64,000 bases of DNA from contig NZ_CP080382.1 in the NCBI RefSeq assembly GCF_019443425.1, positions 1,984,001 to 2,048,000 of the forward strand. The letters are read 5' to 3'. Positions 8,853 through 18,511 of the stretch are shown piece after piece. The translations under genes were made by a program, and so were the position numbers. The notes beneath the pieces were generated by a model. That model saw only the letters and a list, made by a program, of their open reading frames with translations, had not been told where the DNA came from and made no database searches. Each line of letters opens with the position of its first letter. The first letter of the stretch is position 1. The stretch comes from Arthrobacter sp. PAMC25284. GTDB taxonomy: Bacteria; Actinomycetota; Actinomycetes; Actinomycetales; Micrococcaceae.

Positions 8853-9059
8853 CTATTTTGGACGTTCATCAGGCCCGGCACCGGCGAGGTTCACGGGCGT
8901 CATCTGCGCTGAGCTGCGCGGGGACAGCAGCTCGGCCAGCATGGCGCTCAGCGCTGCGGGAATCAGGAAGAGTCCGGCCAGGTGGGCGTAGAGCCCGTCC
9001 GGCATCCCCAGGGACAGGCCTCCCACCACGACGGCGGGCAGGACGGTCAGGACCGACAC
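8853..9059 (-). CDS. Small two-helix membrane protein
   Basis: 68 residues from GTG 9059, whose codon overlaps the 3' end of the upstream DUF6884 gene. Two hydrophobic spans (LTVLPAVVVGGLSLG and HLAGLFLIPAALSAMLAELL) are separated by a short MPDGLYA turn, with a soluble tail. No family recognised. The overlap suggests translational coupling with the preceding gene. Confidence 0.45.
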   Translation of the reverse strand: MSVLTVLPAVVVGGLSLGMPDGLYAHLAGLFLIPAALSAMLAELLSPRSSAQMTPVNLAGAGPDERPK

Positions 9060-9511
9060 CCGGAGCCGGCACCCTGTCGGGCGTTGAGTTTCTCGGTGAG
9101 CCAGCCCAGCTGCTGCCCGATGCCGAGGCCTTCCATCGGCACCTCGGAAGGCCATGGGCTGCCGTGCAGCACAGTCCGGTACTGCTCCCCCGCCAGGGCA
9201 ATGAGGGTGACCTCCCCGGCGCCGGCGAGCTCGAGTGCGAGCTGTTCCCGGACCCGGGCTGCCCAGGCGTGGATTGGCGGGGACGAGGCGTGGTTCGTTC
9301 CGAGCCGCATGTCGTAGGGCTCAATGACGGTGTCAGGGTGGATGAGCCCGTGCCTGGCGGAAAGCACGTACCAGCGGTCGCACGTGGCCTCGGCGTACGC
9401 GGAGGCTTTCTTGAACAGCTGGGAGACGTATAGCTCCCGGGCCGGGGCCGGGCGGGTCAGCTTCTGCGAGGCGCAGCCGACCAGGCCGACGGTAAGGATT
9501 GTGCCGCTCAC
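9047..9511 (-). CDS. DUF6884 family protein
   Basis: 154 residues from ATG 9511. Key blocks are VGLVGCASQK, RELYVSQLFKKASAYAE, CDRWYVLSARHGLIHPD and EPYDMRLG, the hallmarks of DUF6884, a YaaA/TGT-like fold common on phages, plasmids and islands of actinobacteria. The biochemical role is not established. Carried in the accessory region, next to a small membrane protein. Confidence 0.75.
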   Translation of the reverse strand: MSGTILTVGLVGCASQKLTRPAPARELYVSQLFKKASAYAEATCDRWYVLSARHGLIHPDTVIEPYDMRLGTNHASSPPIHAWAARVREQLALELAGAGEVTLIALAGEQYRTVLHGSPWPSEVPMEGLGIGQQLGWLTEKLNARQGAGSGCRS

Positions 9512-9706
9512 GGGTGCCTCGTGTCCGGAACGGCGGCGCCGGTGACAAGCAGGTCCCCGACCTGGCAGTACAGGGCCTCGGCCACTGGCCAGCTAACCGC
9601 AGGTTATTGTCAGCGAACTCCCTGCCTCGGTACACTGGCGCGCGCTGGGGCATACACAGAACCAAGTCCACCAGCCTACGGGCTTTGCCAGTCGAGGAAG
9701 CGAACC

Positions 9707-10114
9707 ATGTCGTTGACCGTGTTGTTCCGCCCTGCCACCGAACCGTCACCGGAAGCTGACCGCCCGCCGCTGCGACCCTCCGGCGCCCTGCCCGGAAACC
9801 CCCTTGCCCGGATCCTCGCCGTCCTGTCCGTGGCCTGCGGGCTGCTCCTGGGCGGCGTGACCGCAGCCAACGCCGCCGTCTGCCTCACCTGCGACAACAC
9901 TCCTCCGCCAACCTGCCCCGTCTGCAATCCGGAACCGCCCGGCTCCGGGCCGGTGAAGGACAAGGACAAAGACGACCGGGACCACAAGAAAGCCAACAAG
10001 AAATACGATCGGGACGACGACCGGGACCACAAGAAGACCAGCAAGAAATACGATCGGGACGACGACCGGGACCACAAGAAAGCCAACAAGAAATACGATC
10101 GGGATGACGATTAG
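9707..10114 (+). CDS. Secreted protein with threefold charged repeat
   Basis: 135 residues from ATG 9707. It has a positively charged head, a hydrophobic signal (ARILAVLSVACGLLLGGVTAANA), a Cys-rich Pro segment (CLTCDNTPPPTCPVC), then three tandem 15-residue repeats of the form DDDRDHKKANKKYDR, which form a strongly zwitterionic tail. The DNA repeat is 45 bases long and nearly identical between copies. The tail may bind cell-wall polymer or metal; function unknown. Confidence 0.65.
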   Translation: MSLTVLFRPATEPSPEADRPPLRPSGALPGNPLARILAVLSVACGLLLGGVTAANAAVCLTCDNTPPPTCPVCNPEPPGSGPVKDKDKDDRDHKKANKKYDRDDDRDHKKTSKKYDRDDDRDHKKANKKYDRDDD

Positions 10115-10212
10115 AAGGACCGGAACAGGCCAAGTGCGGCCACCCAGCCACCAACTAACGGGCCTCGTTCGGCTGAGTGGTGCCTGGTCTCGCTGACGGG
10201 ACCCGAGGCCTG

Positions 10213-11586
10213 TCAGCTTGTCGTTCCGCGGAACTGGCGCCGGGCGGCCGCCACTCCTTCCGCGCCGTGCAGCTGATCCCAGGGAATTTTGGGGGCGGAC
10301 TCTTTGACCGGAACGGCCGGCGGTTCGACCCTCACGGTCGGCACGATCATCAGCGCTGGTGGCTGTTTCCCCGTTTTGGGGCGGCGGGCCGGCAAGCTGG
10401 CCGGGTCGGGGGCGCTGATGAGCGACCACTTCTCCGGGACGATCCTCGAGATGAAAAACTGGCCGATGACTTCCCTGCATCCCGGGCACACGAAGGTGCT
10501 GGATTCTTCGGCACGGGATTTGATCATCCGCCTCTCGATCCGGGCCTTGCCGATACCGGCGCCGGAGGCGGCCAGCCACCGGTCAACGCCTTTGTGGACT
10601 TCGGGATGGTTCTCGAACCGCTTAGGACCTACCTTGTCCCTGATCTCAAGCTCCGGGACCGGATCGCCACTGCGCCGGGTCTGCGCGGTCCAGAGCAGCA
10701 TCGGGGCCGGGCATTTCCAGCAGCCGGTCGCGGTCGCCCACACGTACGGGCCATCCCCGGACTGGACCAGATGGTCTCCGAAAGCCTGGGCGGGCGGCCT
10801 GCTGCGGGCGTTGAATTCCTTGATCGCCTTCTCCAGCTTCGCGAGCCGTTCCAGCCGGGTCCGCTCTTCGGTCTCGTACCTGGCCTGGTTACGGGCCTCC
10901 GCTGCGGCGCGGGCGTCGCGCTGCATCTGCGGGGACCCAAGCGTCCACCCCGGCCCGGACGTCAGCAGCGTCAGTAGGAACTGTGCCAGCGTCCCGCCGC
11001 CGGTGCGGAAATTCTTGGCAACCTCCCGTTCCAGTAGGTCCTCCGGGGTCTCCGGCAGGTCGGAGCTCTTCCCGAAGCCGGTGACGACCGCGGGCACCGT
11101 CGGCTGCGCCGGCCAGCCGTAATCGATCAGCCGGGGTACGAGCCAGACCGGGAACAGGCCGCTATCGAAATACCGCTGGCTCCGTTCGGCATACCGCTCC
11201 GGCGTCTGGGACGAGAGCTGTACCTCGAACGCCACCCCGCGCCGGCCGTCATCGGTGGCGGCCAGGACGTCGATGATCCACTCCCGCTCCGGGTGCGGGT
11301 ACTCGATCACGGCATGCCAGCCGGGGACCGCGTTGATCCCGGCCGCCAGGGCCGTCTTCATGGCCAGATGCTGGGGCGACTCCCCGCCGTGGTCGGCTGA
11401 ACAGCCAGACCCCGGGTAGTGGGCGAAAAACCGGGTCTCGGCACGGCTCTTCGCTACGGCCCTGATCCCGCACAACGGCATAACCAGCCGTACACGGTCC
11501 GGGGACGCTTTCAACGCCGTCCACGAGTCGGCAGTGTGGGCTGGAGCTTCAACCCGATTCCCGTCCAGCAACGCCACGAGCGGCAT
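10213..11586 (-). CDS. CoiA-like competence/nuclease protein
   Basis: 457 residues from ATG 11586. The core EYPHPEREWIIDVLAATDD...GVAFEVQLSSQTPE (about residues 95-135) is the PD-(D/E)XK nuclease-like motif of CoiA proteins. It is preceded by HGGESPQHLAMKTALAAG and followed by RYFDSGLFPVWLVPR. The C-terminal part has paired CxxC motifs (CWKCPAP, CPGCRE), suggesting zinc binding. CoiA proteins act on incoming single-stranded DNA in Gram-positive competence; related copies on plasmids and islands are of unknown role. Intact gene. Confidence 0.75.
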   Translation of the reverse strand: MPLVALLDGNRVEAPAHTADSWTALKASPDRVRLVMPLCGIRAVAKSRAETRFFAHYPGSGCSADHGGESPQHLAMKTALAAGINAVPGWHAVIEYPHPEREWIIDVLAATDDGRRGVAFEVQLSSQTPERYAERSQRYFDSGLFPVWLVPRLIDYGWPAQPTVPAVVTGFGKSSDLPETPEDLLEREVAKNFRTGGGTLAQFLLTLLTSGPGWTLGSPQMQRDARAAAEARNQARYETEERTRLERLAKLEKAIKEFNARSRPPAQAFGDHLVQSGDGPYVWATATGCWKCPAPMLLWTAQTRRSGDPVPELEIRDKVGPKRFENHPEVHKGVDRWLAASGAGIGKARIERRMIKSRAEESSTFVCPGCREVIGQFFISRIVPEKWSLISAPDPASLPARRPKTGKQPPALMIVPTVRVEPPAVPVKESAPKIPWDQLHGAEGVAAARRQFRGTTS

Positions 11587-11987
11587 CCGTATCCCCCAAT
11601 ACGTCGATCTCGGCAGGTCATAAGTGCCGCCTGAAGAGATTCAACCACACCGCATCGGGCGCTCAGTAGCCCCGCCCAAGCCGCAGACGGCACCTTCTGG
11701 CGCTGGGAGGCCATCCACTGACCGATCTGCAGCTCTTGGCGTCGGCACAGCCGACAAGATGCAGGGCGGACAGTGGCGCGCGGTGGTCGCCATGGTCCCG
11801 TTCATCGGCTACACCTCGGCAGGCGCCCACCACCTCTCCGCTGGACGCCTGTGCGTCATGGCGAGCCGAGGGCTCCGCGGCAAGACGAGATTGACCGCCA
11901 GGAACTACCCGGCCGTCCTCGCTGCTGCGCTGGCGTGGCTGGCCGACGATCGCGGTCGACGCGTGGGAGCTCGGGGCTGAAGCCGGG
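11587..11987. other. Intergenic stretch, nothing recognised
   Basis: About 400 bases between the CoiA-like gene and a small reverse-strand gene. Frames on both strands are open by GC bias, but their translations are Arg/Pro/Ser-rich and have no family character. No repeat or RNA structure noticed. Confidence 0.4.
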
Positions 11988-12407
11988 TTATTGTCGTTCC
12001 TTCGCATGGTCAGCGGTCGTCGTGCAGGCGAGTGCCGTGCAACAGTCTGTGTGGCTGCCTTCACGGTAGTTGCTGCCCCATTCTTCTGCCGTGAGGATAA
12101 GGTAGCCACGGAAAAAATTGTGCAAGAGCAAGGTCACGGACTCCTGACGAGCAGACGCGTCGCCGCGGGAAACCTCGAATTTCTGGTGGGCTCCCAACGT
12201 GTGACGCGTGCCAACTGTGGCCGAAGCAGCACCCGTCAGGACCTGGTTGAGGCGGATGTCCTCCACGTGACCGGGTCGCTCGTCTTCGACGGTCTGTTTC
12301 CAAGCTTCGTAGGAGATGAAGGTAGGCAGTCCCAAGCCTGCTTGCTCGGCCATATTGAAGTCTGCGAGGCAAACGATGGCGTGCACTCGGCGGCAGTTGT
12401 TGTTCAT
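11988..12407 (-). CDS. Hypothetical protein divergent from the methyltransferase
   Basis: 139 residues from ATG 12407. The first 105 residues have ordinary protein composition (LGLPTFISYEAWKQTVEDE, EDIRLNQVLTG, ESVTLLLHNFFRGYLILTAEEW). The last 30 are Cys/Thr-rich and may not be natural. No family recognised. It is transcribed away from the orphan DNA methyltransferase with about 190 bases between, so it could be a partner, but no nuclease motif is visible. Confidence 0.45.
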   Translation of the reverse strand: MNNNCRRVHAIVCLADFNMAEQAGLGLPTFISYEAWKQTVEDERPGHVEDIRLNQVLTGAASATVGTRHTLGAHQKFEVSRGDASARQESVTLLLHNFFRGYLILTAEEWGSNYREGSHTDCCTALACTTTADHAKERQ

Positions 12408-12595
12408 GGTTGGTCCAATCAGTAGGCACTATTTTCGTGGTGTTGAGCGTTCCCTACCTATGTGTGCGGAGGCCGGAAAACCTCTCACCAAAATCCGCAA
12501 ATGTAATCGGTCCCTGCCTATGGATTTGTTCTCGGTCCCGGAATCTGACTGCCTGCCTTGTGAGTGCCCATCTCCCCTTCGTGCAAGATGGGACG

Positions 12596-13651
12596 ATGAG
12601 GGAAGAAATAATCTGCGGCGATTCCCGGGAAGTACTCCGCCGATTGGCGGACGAAGGTGTCCTAGGATCGGCGCGCCTGATCTATGCGGACCCACCCTTC
12701 AATACACGGCGCACCGACCGTGGACCATTTCGGGACCATAGATCAGATACGGATTGGGCCGATCTTCTGACAGATGTCGCGTCGGGTGCACAGCGTCTTC
12801 TGCAGGAGGACGGCAGTTTTTGGCTCCATACCAACGACCGGCAGTCGGGCCTGGCGCGCACGGTCTGCGATCAGGTGTTCGGGTCCCAGTCCTATCTGGG
12901 GTCGGTGGTGTGGGAGCGGACTCGTCGTCCGAGCTTCAGGGGCGGCCATCTCGCTTCGACTACAGACCAGATTCTGATCTACGCGAGGGACAGGAAGGCC
13001 TGCCGGCCATTCACCGCGGGAGTCTCGCAAGCGGGAAAGAGGATTCCCCTGGCACACCGTGGAAATCCGACCGTCACTATTGAATTTCCGGCAAACTCTG
13101 TCCAGTTCGGTTGCGCCGACGGCGCGTATGCCGCCGGGGAACATTCGTCGCCGGGAATCGTCGCCGCACTGCTGCAGGAGGTGACGATCGCGGGCGGACG
13201 AAATCTCACCCCGTTCCGATTCAGCCTTCCGAGCCGATATAGCCCGGCAAAGGTGGAGCAGCTTATCGACCAGGGTGTCGAGTGGATTGTGCCGAAGGTG
13301 CCCTTCAGGCCGTCCCATATTTCACCGGGCGGACGGCCGAAATTGGTGAACGGACTGTGGTCATGGCAGTTGGATGCTGAAATGCCGACGAATGAGGACG
13401 CTTACAAAGAGCAGCTTCGATTTGGGACACCCTTTCCGTTCGCCAAACCCGTCGGACTCATCGCGAGGATCATCGAGATCGCCACGGACCCAGGCGACCT
13501 GGTTGTCGACCCATTCGGCGGATCAGGGACTACGGCCGTGGCCGCCATTCAAAAATCGCGAAGCTTTATCGTCGTCGAAGAAGACCGGAACCTGATCGCC
13601 GGGTATATAGAGCCCCGTGTCAAGAGGGCGCGCGCGGCTTCTCGGTCCTGA
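12596..13651 (+). CDS. DNA methyltransferase, beta class (N6-adenine or N4-cytosine)
   Basis: 351 residues from ATG 12596; the frame stays open upstream, but that extension lacks family character. The catalytic motif IV DPPFNT (residues 32-37) comes first and the SAM-binding motif I DPFGGSGTT comes near the end (about residues 303-313), the circular order of beta-class enzymes. The DPPF sequence fits m6A, less often m4C. No adjacent restriction subunit is recognisable: the divergent gene has no nuclease motif. It is therefore probably an orphan methylase, as often found on phages and islands, protecting against a host restriction enzyme. Confidence 0.85.
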   Translation: MREEIICGDSREVLRRLADEGVLGSARLIYADPPFNTRRTDRGPFRDHRSDTDWADLLTDVASGAQRLLQEDGSFWLHTNDRQSGLARTVCDQVFGSQSYLGSVVWERTRRPSFRGGHLASTTDQILIYARDRKACRPFTAGVSQAGKRIPLAHRGNPTVTIEFPANSVQFGCADGAYAAGEHSSPGIVAALLQEVTIAGGRNLTPFRFSLPSRYSPAKVEQLIDQGVEWIVPKVPFRPSHISPGGRPKLVNGLWSWQLDAEMPTNEDAYKEQLRFGTPFPFAKPVGLIARIIEIATDPGDLVVDPFGGSGTTAVAAIQKSRSFIVVEEDRNLIAGYIEPRVKRARAASRS

Positions 13652-13823
13652 GGAAGGCTCCGCCTGTTGGGTCGGCTGCCCCGGACCTTACCGCAGAAGC
13701 GACTCATTCGGGTCTCGATGCCCAGTCCACAGCGGAGTTGAAGCAGCCGCCAGCGCGCAAGTCCTTGCCGCCTGAGCTTCAGCCCGGCCCCGGTGCTGAC
13801 ATCCACCGCACCCGAAGGAAACT

Positions 13824-14066
13824 ATGCTGACCTGCTTTCGTGAACGCACCGAAGTCCGGCACGCCACGCGCGGACGCCGCGTCTACGCATTCATCTCGGC
13901 CGCCGTTGTCCTGGGGTTCGCCGCCTGGGTCTTCAACGGCGGGGCGCAGCTCTGGGCCTTCTTTGCTGCCTTCGCCGTCGTGGCCGTCGCCGATGAGCTC
14001 CTGATCCGGAGCTGGATCCATGCCGATGCCCCCGCTGCGTCCCGGGCCGGGACCGCCGACGCCTGA
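13824..14066 (+). CDS. Small membrane protein
   Basis: 80 residues from ATG 13824. Two hydrophobic segments (FISAAVVLGFAAWVF and LWAFFAAFAVVAVADELLI) follow a basic N-terminus. No family recognised. It is followed immediately by the long hairpin-rich region. Confidence 0.5.
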   Translation: MLTCFRERTEVRHATRGRRVYAFISAAVVLGFAAWVFNGGAQLWAFFAAFAVVAVADELLIRSWIHADAPAASRAGTADA

Positions 14067-14189
14067 TCCTTTCCGCGCCGACGTCTGGTGGTGCGGTGTG
14101 ATGGTCCGGCGGTAGCCGCAGCCCCGGAACCGAACCGAAAGCTGGCCGGACTGGAAATGGTTTGGCGGGTCAGCCGGAGGGGCATAGTT

Positions 14190-15750
14190 AAGAGGGCCTC
14201 GGGGCTGCGCCCCTCGCCCGAGAGGGGCATCGAGTTGTCCCTCGCCCCGTTTACCTTCTTGTTCTTCTCGATGTGTTTCTTCGTTGTGTTGCCCGCCTCG
14301 CGCGCTGCGCGCGCTCACCTTCCCGTTCTTCTTCTCGCCACCATGCCCGGCCTTCTTCTTGTTTCCCGTGCTTCACTGCGTTCCGCGTCCGCGCTGCGCG
14401 CGTCCTCCTCTTTGTCTCCTTCCCGCTCCCCGGCTTGTCGTTCTTCCTGGTTCCCTGCTTCCACTTCGCGGCAGCACCGTCTTGGCTTTCCGCGCTGCGC
14501 GCTCCCCCGCTCTTTGTCCTGCCACCCACGTCGTGGTGTTCTTCCCGGTTCCCGTCGTGGGCCGGATCTCTCTTCTGCTGTCTTTGGCCTCCGGCTTTGT
14601 CGGGGCTCCGCCCCTCCCCCTCGATGACCTCCGGCCGGTTGCTGGCCTCCGACGCTGCGCCTGCGGCGGGCGGTTTCCGTCTGGCTGGTCTTCTCGTATG
14701 GCTGATCGTTTCTCGCTGTGGTGTTCCTGTCGGGGCTGCGCCCCTTCTGTGTCTGTCTGGCTGGTCTTCGCGCTCAGCTGTCTATTTCTCTGGGGCTGCG
14801 CCCCGGTCCGTCTGGCCACCGGCTGTTCGTGTGTCTCGGACGTCTGCGCCTGCGGCGGGCGGTTTCCGTCCTGGTGTCCGTTTCGTGGAGCGGAGTGTTT
14901 CCCTTCGTGGTGTTCCTGTCGGGGCTGCGCCCCTTCGTCGTCTTGCTGTCCTTCTCGCTGGGCTGTGTGTTCCTCGAGGGCTGCGCCCCGGTCCGTGGTG
15001 GCTTCCGGCTGCTCTTTGTCTCCGACGCATGCGCCTGCGGCGGGCGGTTCCCGGACCGGTGTCCTCTGCGTGGTGCGTGATGATCCTCGTGGGGCTCCGC
15101 TCCCGTCACGGGACACGTCCTGTTCTCCCGGACGGGTGAACGTCACGGTTCACGGAACAACCGCCCTCGCTGCTGCGGCGCAGGACCACCCACCGGCCCG
15201 TGGCCACACGGGGAAACGATCCGTCCCACGCCGCGGTCAGCGGCCCGGAACAACGTTACGAAAAGACACCCAACCCTGCGTCGCAGACATCACCAGGCTT
15301 GAAGCCACCATCACGGCCGGACCACGACGGGCTGCCCGCCGCAGGCGCCCCTGCAGCGCAGCGGAAGGAACGGGAACGGGAGCACCGACAAACGCCATGG
15401 ACGCAGTCCAGGAAGAGAAGGCCGGGCGGAGCCCCGGACACCCAGCCACAAAGACACCGGCACCAACACTGCAAGCCGGGTGGCACCTGCCGCCCGCCGC
15501 AGGCGCGTTGAAGATCCGCATCCGTAGCAGATGGAAGCCACCGGCCAAACGAGAGTAACGATGTCGAAGACACCCTCCAGGAGAAGCCGAGACGGTTGCC
15601 CGAACCGCAGCGGCGCCGCGCACCCTGAGGCAGAAGAGCTATCCCGCCAGAACAATCGCGACGATAACCGCAGGCCACGCAGTGTGACCCGAACAAGCCC
15701 GGAGCGATACATCAGATCATTGGAGGGAAAGCCGCCGCGGAAATAGGAAA
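14190..15750. repeat. Hairpin-rich, strand-biased repeat region without a gene
   Basis: About 1.55 kb with no credible gene despite open frames. Three palindrome families recur every 60-130 bases: GGGGCTGCGCCCC or close variants (about 14200, 14602, 14732, 14790, 14920, 14977, 15090), CGCGCTGCGCGCG-type (about 14299, 14391, 14491) and GCGCCTGCGGCGGGCGG (about 14656, 14846, 15030). Between them the plus strand is strongly pyrimidine-rich up to about 15.12 kb. Beyond that it turns purine-rich, and the third family reappears inverted (CCGCCGCAGGCGC at about 15342 and 15490). So the two halves face each other around about 15.12 kb. Translations are Ser/Arg/Cys/Leu low complexity. Role unknown. 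Confidence 0.6.
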
Positions 15751-15853
15751 CGGCCTTCCCGCGATTCGGGGATTTGTACCGACAATCTCAAGGCCACATA
15801 GCCCCTAAATCCGGCACCCCGGGCCCACACGGCCATGAACTGTATCTCTACGC

Positions 15854-17395
15854 ATGTTTCCGGATATGGAACAGTATCCTTCTCGCCGCGCACAGGCTGC
15901 CGGCATCGAAATCACCCCGACAACATCCACCCAACAGACCCAAACAACCGCCTCCCCACCGCCCACCAAGCGGACCAGCCGGACCATGGGAAGCCGTCGC
16001 CCGAGCCCGAAGCGACGAGCCGTCAGAGACGCCATCCACACCTCGCTGCTCGGGTCCGCCTGCCCGGACGAGTCCCTTGCCACGTACTCGCGCGCCGACC
16101 CGTACTGGGATGAGATGTGGGCGCCGGGCTCCCAGTCGCTGTGGTCCACCGGTCACTCCGCACGCCAGCGCCAGCTCAACGGTGCCGGCCGCAAACGCAC
16201 CCGCCGGATCATGGACCGGGACGAGGCACTGCGCGTCCTGACCGGCAACCGCGGCCGCATCGACCGGCACACCAGCTGGGGCGTCCTGCAGTCATGGCGG
16301 ACCGTAACGGCCGAACAGCTCGCGGCGTTCACCGGCTCCCGCTACGTCCTGGATCCGGACTACTCCCAGATCGCCGCGTCCTTTGCCCTGGACGTCATCG
16401 ACATCGGCCGGCTCGCCAACTACATCGACGGAACGCCGGGACTGGGACGCCAGACCCTGTACCGTCCCACCGCCTCGGAGAGCTTCAAGCGCCTCATCGA
16501 ACCGACCCTGACCAACCCCGAGCACCTCACCATCACCGCCGGCCAGCCCTGGAGCGCCGGCGGCCAGTACGACCGGCACAACGTCCTCGCCGCCGAACTC
16601 GCACTCCGCGCCGCCGAATACCTGCCCGTCGGCGCCGTCCTCGGTGAACAGCTCTCCTCCGTGGACCTGCTCGCCGGCGTCGGCCTGGGCAAGAAACTCC
16701 CGCGCCCGGACAACCGCCGTGCCGACGGAACCCTGGTCCGCGCTGACGGGATGCGCATCGTCTATGAACTGACCGCCACCACTTCCCAGGCGTTCGAGAA
16801 CAAGGTCCGCCGCTGGGCAGAGGTGATCGCCGCCCGCCCGCTGGAGACCTCCGGGTTGACCGTCGTGTTCATTGCCGCCCCGCACCCGGACCGGGCCAAC
16901 CACATCAACGCCAGTGATCCGCGGACGGCGATCTACAAAACCATCGCCCGGGTCCTCAAGGATTTCCCCGGCCGCGGCAAGGACTCCCCCGCCGCGCGGA
17001 TCGGTGTCGCCCACTGGGAGCAATGGTTCCCGGACCGACACATGGTCAGCGAAGACTTCCTCTCCCTGCGCGCCGACTTCGCCATCAACGACGCCACCGG
17101 CCCGGACCGGTGGGCACCCCGGGACCTGCTCGGGGACTACGCGTTCACCCCGTGGCACACGTTCGCCGCGACCGCCGTCAACGAGAACATCAAGCTCATC
17201 GCCGCCACCCCGCACTGGATGCGGCGCGGGGACCACACGCACATGATCGGCTCCCCAATGGACCGGGCCGGGGTCGAGGTCCCGCACCCGGCACCGGCCA
17301 AACCGCACCTGGTCAAAGGCCGGGCCCTCGGCGCCGGCGTCGGCAACGGCGGTGACGCGAAACTCCCGCCCCGGCTCCGCATCGAATGGGACTGA
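15854..17395 (+). CDS. Replication-relaxation (Replic_Relax)-like protein, tentative
   Basis: 513 residues from ATG 15854 (ATG 15866 is an alternative). After a disordered Pro/Thr/Arg head there is a winged-helix-like stretch (GVLQSWRTVTAEQLAAFTGSR, about residues 142-162). Much later comes a segment GTLVRADGMRIVYELTATTSQAFENKVRRWAEVI, which is how Replic_Relax proteins present a PDG...E..K nuclease-like core. These proteins are typical of actinobacterial plasmids and ICEs and are linked to transfer or replication. The match is partial, so the name is tentative. The gene is intact and lies at the edge of the hairpin region. Confidence 0.45.
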   Translation: MFPDMEQYPSRRAQAAGIEITPTTSTQQTQTTASPPPTKRTSRTMGSRRPSPKRRAVRDAIHTSLLGSACPDESLATYSRADPYWDEMWAPGSQSLWSTGHSARQRQLNGAGRKRTRRIMDRDEALRVLTGNRGRIDRHTSWGVLQSWRTVTAEQLAAFTGSRYVLDPDYSQIAASFALDVIDIGRLANYIDGTPGLGRQTLYRPTASESFKRLIEPTLTNPEHLTITAGQPWSAGGQYDRHNVLAAELALRAAEYLPVGAVLGEQLSSVDLLAGVGLGKKLPRPDNRRADGTLVRADGMRIVYELTATTSQAFENKVRRWAEVIAARPLETSGLTVVFIAAPHPDRANHINASDPRTAIYKTIARVLKDFPGRGKDSPAARIGVAHWEQWFPDRHMVSEDFLSLRADFAINDATGPDRWAPRDLLGDYAFTPWHTFAATAVNENIKLIAATPHWMRRGDHTHMIGSPMDRAGVEVPHPAPAKPHLVKGRALGAGVGNGGDAKLPPRLRIEWD

Positions 17396-17513
17396 GCGGT
17401 CTCTGAGGCGTCACCCGAGCCCCGGTTGCTTACGTTTGGAGCGACTGGAAGTCAGTTACCCCGTCCTTGCCGCTTGCTTGGCATCGATTGGCTTCGAGGA
17501 TGCGCGCCGAGGT

Positions 17514-18047
17514 CTACCGGGACAGGAATTTGTCGACCTTGCGGATCTCCCGATCGGATAGTCCGACTAAGCCGTCCGGTTCGACGAGGAGCAGGTCCGT
17601 GATGCCGGGGTGGGCGGCCAGCATGTCCTTCCGGGTCTCACCGCCGCGGTAGTAGAAGAGTTCATCGTCGACCCAGGCGAGCCGGACGGTCTCGGTCTGA
17701 GCCGCCAGATAGTCCTCGAGGGCGGGGCGTTTCCACGGCCGCTGGCTTCGACCCCAGAAGAAGACTTCCGCGGGGTCGGGGTCGTAGAAGCCCGGGAGCC
17801 GCGGCAGTCCGACCTGGTCGAGCCATTTCGTCCGCCATCCCCACGAGGACAGCCACTGAACATCGGCCGCGGAGTCTGCCCACCGGTCGACCGCCTCGAT
17901 CACAGCCGGCCGGATCCTTACCCGGAGGGGGGGCCGCGGCGGAATGACTATCCAGTGTTCGACCTCGTCGCCGGCAGGGGTGACGTGAGAGCTCCTCATC
18001 GGGGATACGACGCCGTCCACGTCGAGCAGGAGCAGCGTGCGAGTCAT
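17514..18047 (-). CDS. HAD-superfamily phosphatase-like protein (Swiss-army-knife RNA-repair type)
   Basis: 177 residues from ATG 18047. The start LLLDVDGVVSP is the DxD nucleophile motif of HAD enzymes; WLSSWGWRTKW matches the second motif region, and LAWVDDEL is the C-terminal acidic motif. Such stand-alone HAD domains occur in actinobacteria (the HAD_SAK family). Its ATG overlaps the stop of the upstream gene (ATGA, 18044-18047), so the two genes form an operon. Substrate unknown. Confidence 0.75.
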   Translation of the reverse strand: MTRTLLLLDVDGVVSPMRSSHVTPAGDEVEHWIVIPPRPPLRVRIRPAVIEAVDRWADSAADVQWLSSWGWRTKWLDQVGLPRLPGFYDPDPAEVFFWGRSQRPWKRPALEDYLAAQTETVRLAWVDDELFYYRGGETRKDMLAAHPGITDLLLVEPDGLVGLSDREIRKVDKFLSR

Positions 18048-18511
18048 GGGCGCCTTTCGGGCGCATCAGCTGGCGGGGCGTGGTTGCCCTCGTCAGAAGG
18101 CTGGGTCACGAATTCGGAGCGGCTGAGGAATCCCAAGCCGGGGTGGCGAAGCAGCGCCCTGATCCCCGGGACGGTTCCGACGATGAAGAGGGCGACCGGG
18201 TACCCCTTCTGCACCATCAGCTGGAAGAGGGCGGGCACGAGCGAGGCGCCGTGCGGCAACGGCACGTCGACGTCCCGCAGAATCAGGAAGCCCTGCGTGG
18301 GCAACTCATACAGGTATTTCGACACGAGTGGGGCGGAGATTTCGTGGATGTGCCACCCCGCGGCGTCGGCGATGCCCCTGGCGGTTTCGAGGATCTTGTC
18401 CCGCCCCGCAGTGTCCCGGTAGCGCGCCAGGGTGATCACGGCCAGCCCGTGCCCGTCGTTCGCCAGCGTCTCGGCGAGGTTCTCGGTCCAGTCCTCGTAA
18501 TCCCGATCCAT
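18044..18511 (-). CDS. Hypothetical protein resembling an ATPase C-terminal part
   Basis: 155 residues from ATG 18511. The sequence GFLILRDVDVPLPHGASLVPALFQLM and VALFIVGTVPGIRALLRHPGLGFLSR resembles the Walker B and sensor region of an AAA/STAND ATPase, but there is no P-loop upstream. It may be a truncated ATPase or a domain that lost nucleotide binding. It is coupled to the HAD gene. No function proposed. Confidence 0.5.
   Translation of the reverse strand: MDRDYEDWTENLAETLANDGHGLAVITLARYRDTAGRDKILETARGIADAAGWHIHEISAPLVSKYLYELPTQGFLILRDVDVPLPHGASLVPALFQLMVQKGYPVALFIVGTVPGIRALLRHPGLGFLSRSEFVTQPSDEGNHAPPADAPERRP

Noticed and set aside
14284..15558. Very long plus-strand ORFs (288 and 424 residues) in the hairpin region
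   Set aside because: Low-complexity Cys/Ser/Arg/Pro translation, open by base bias in several frames at once; the repeats, not a protein, explain it.
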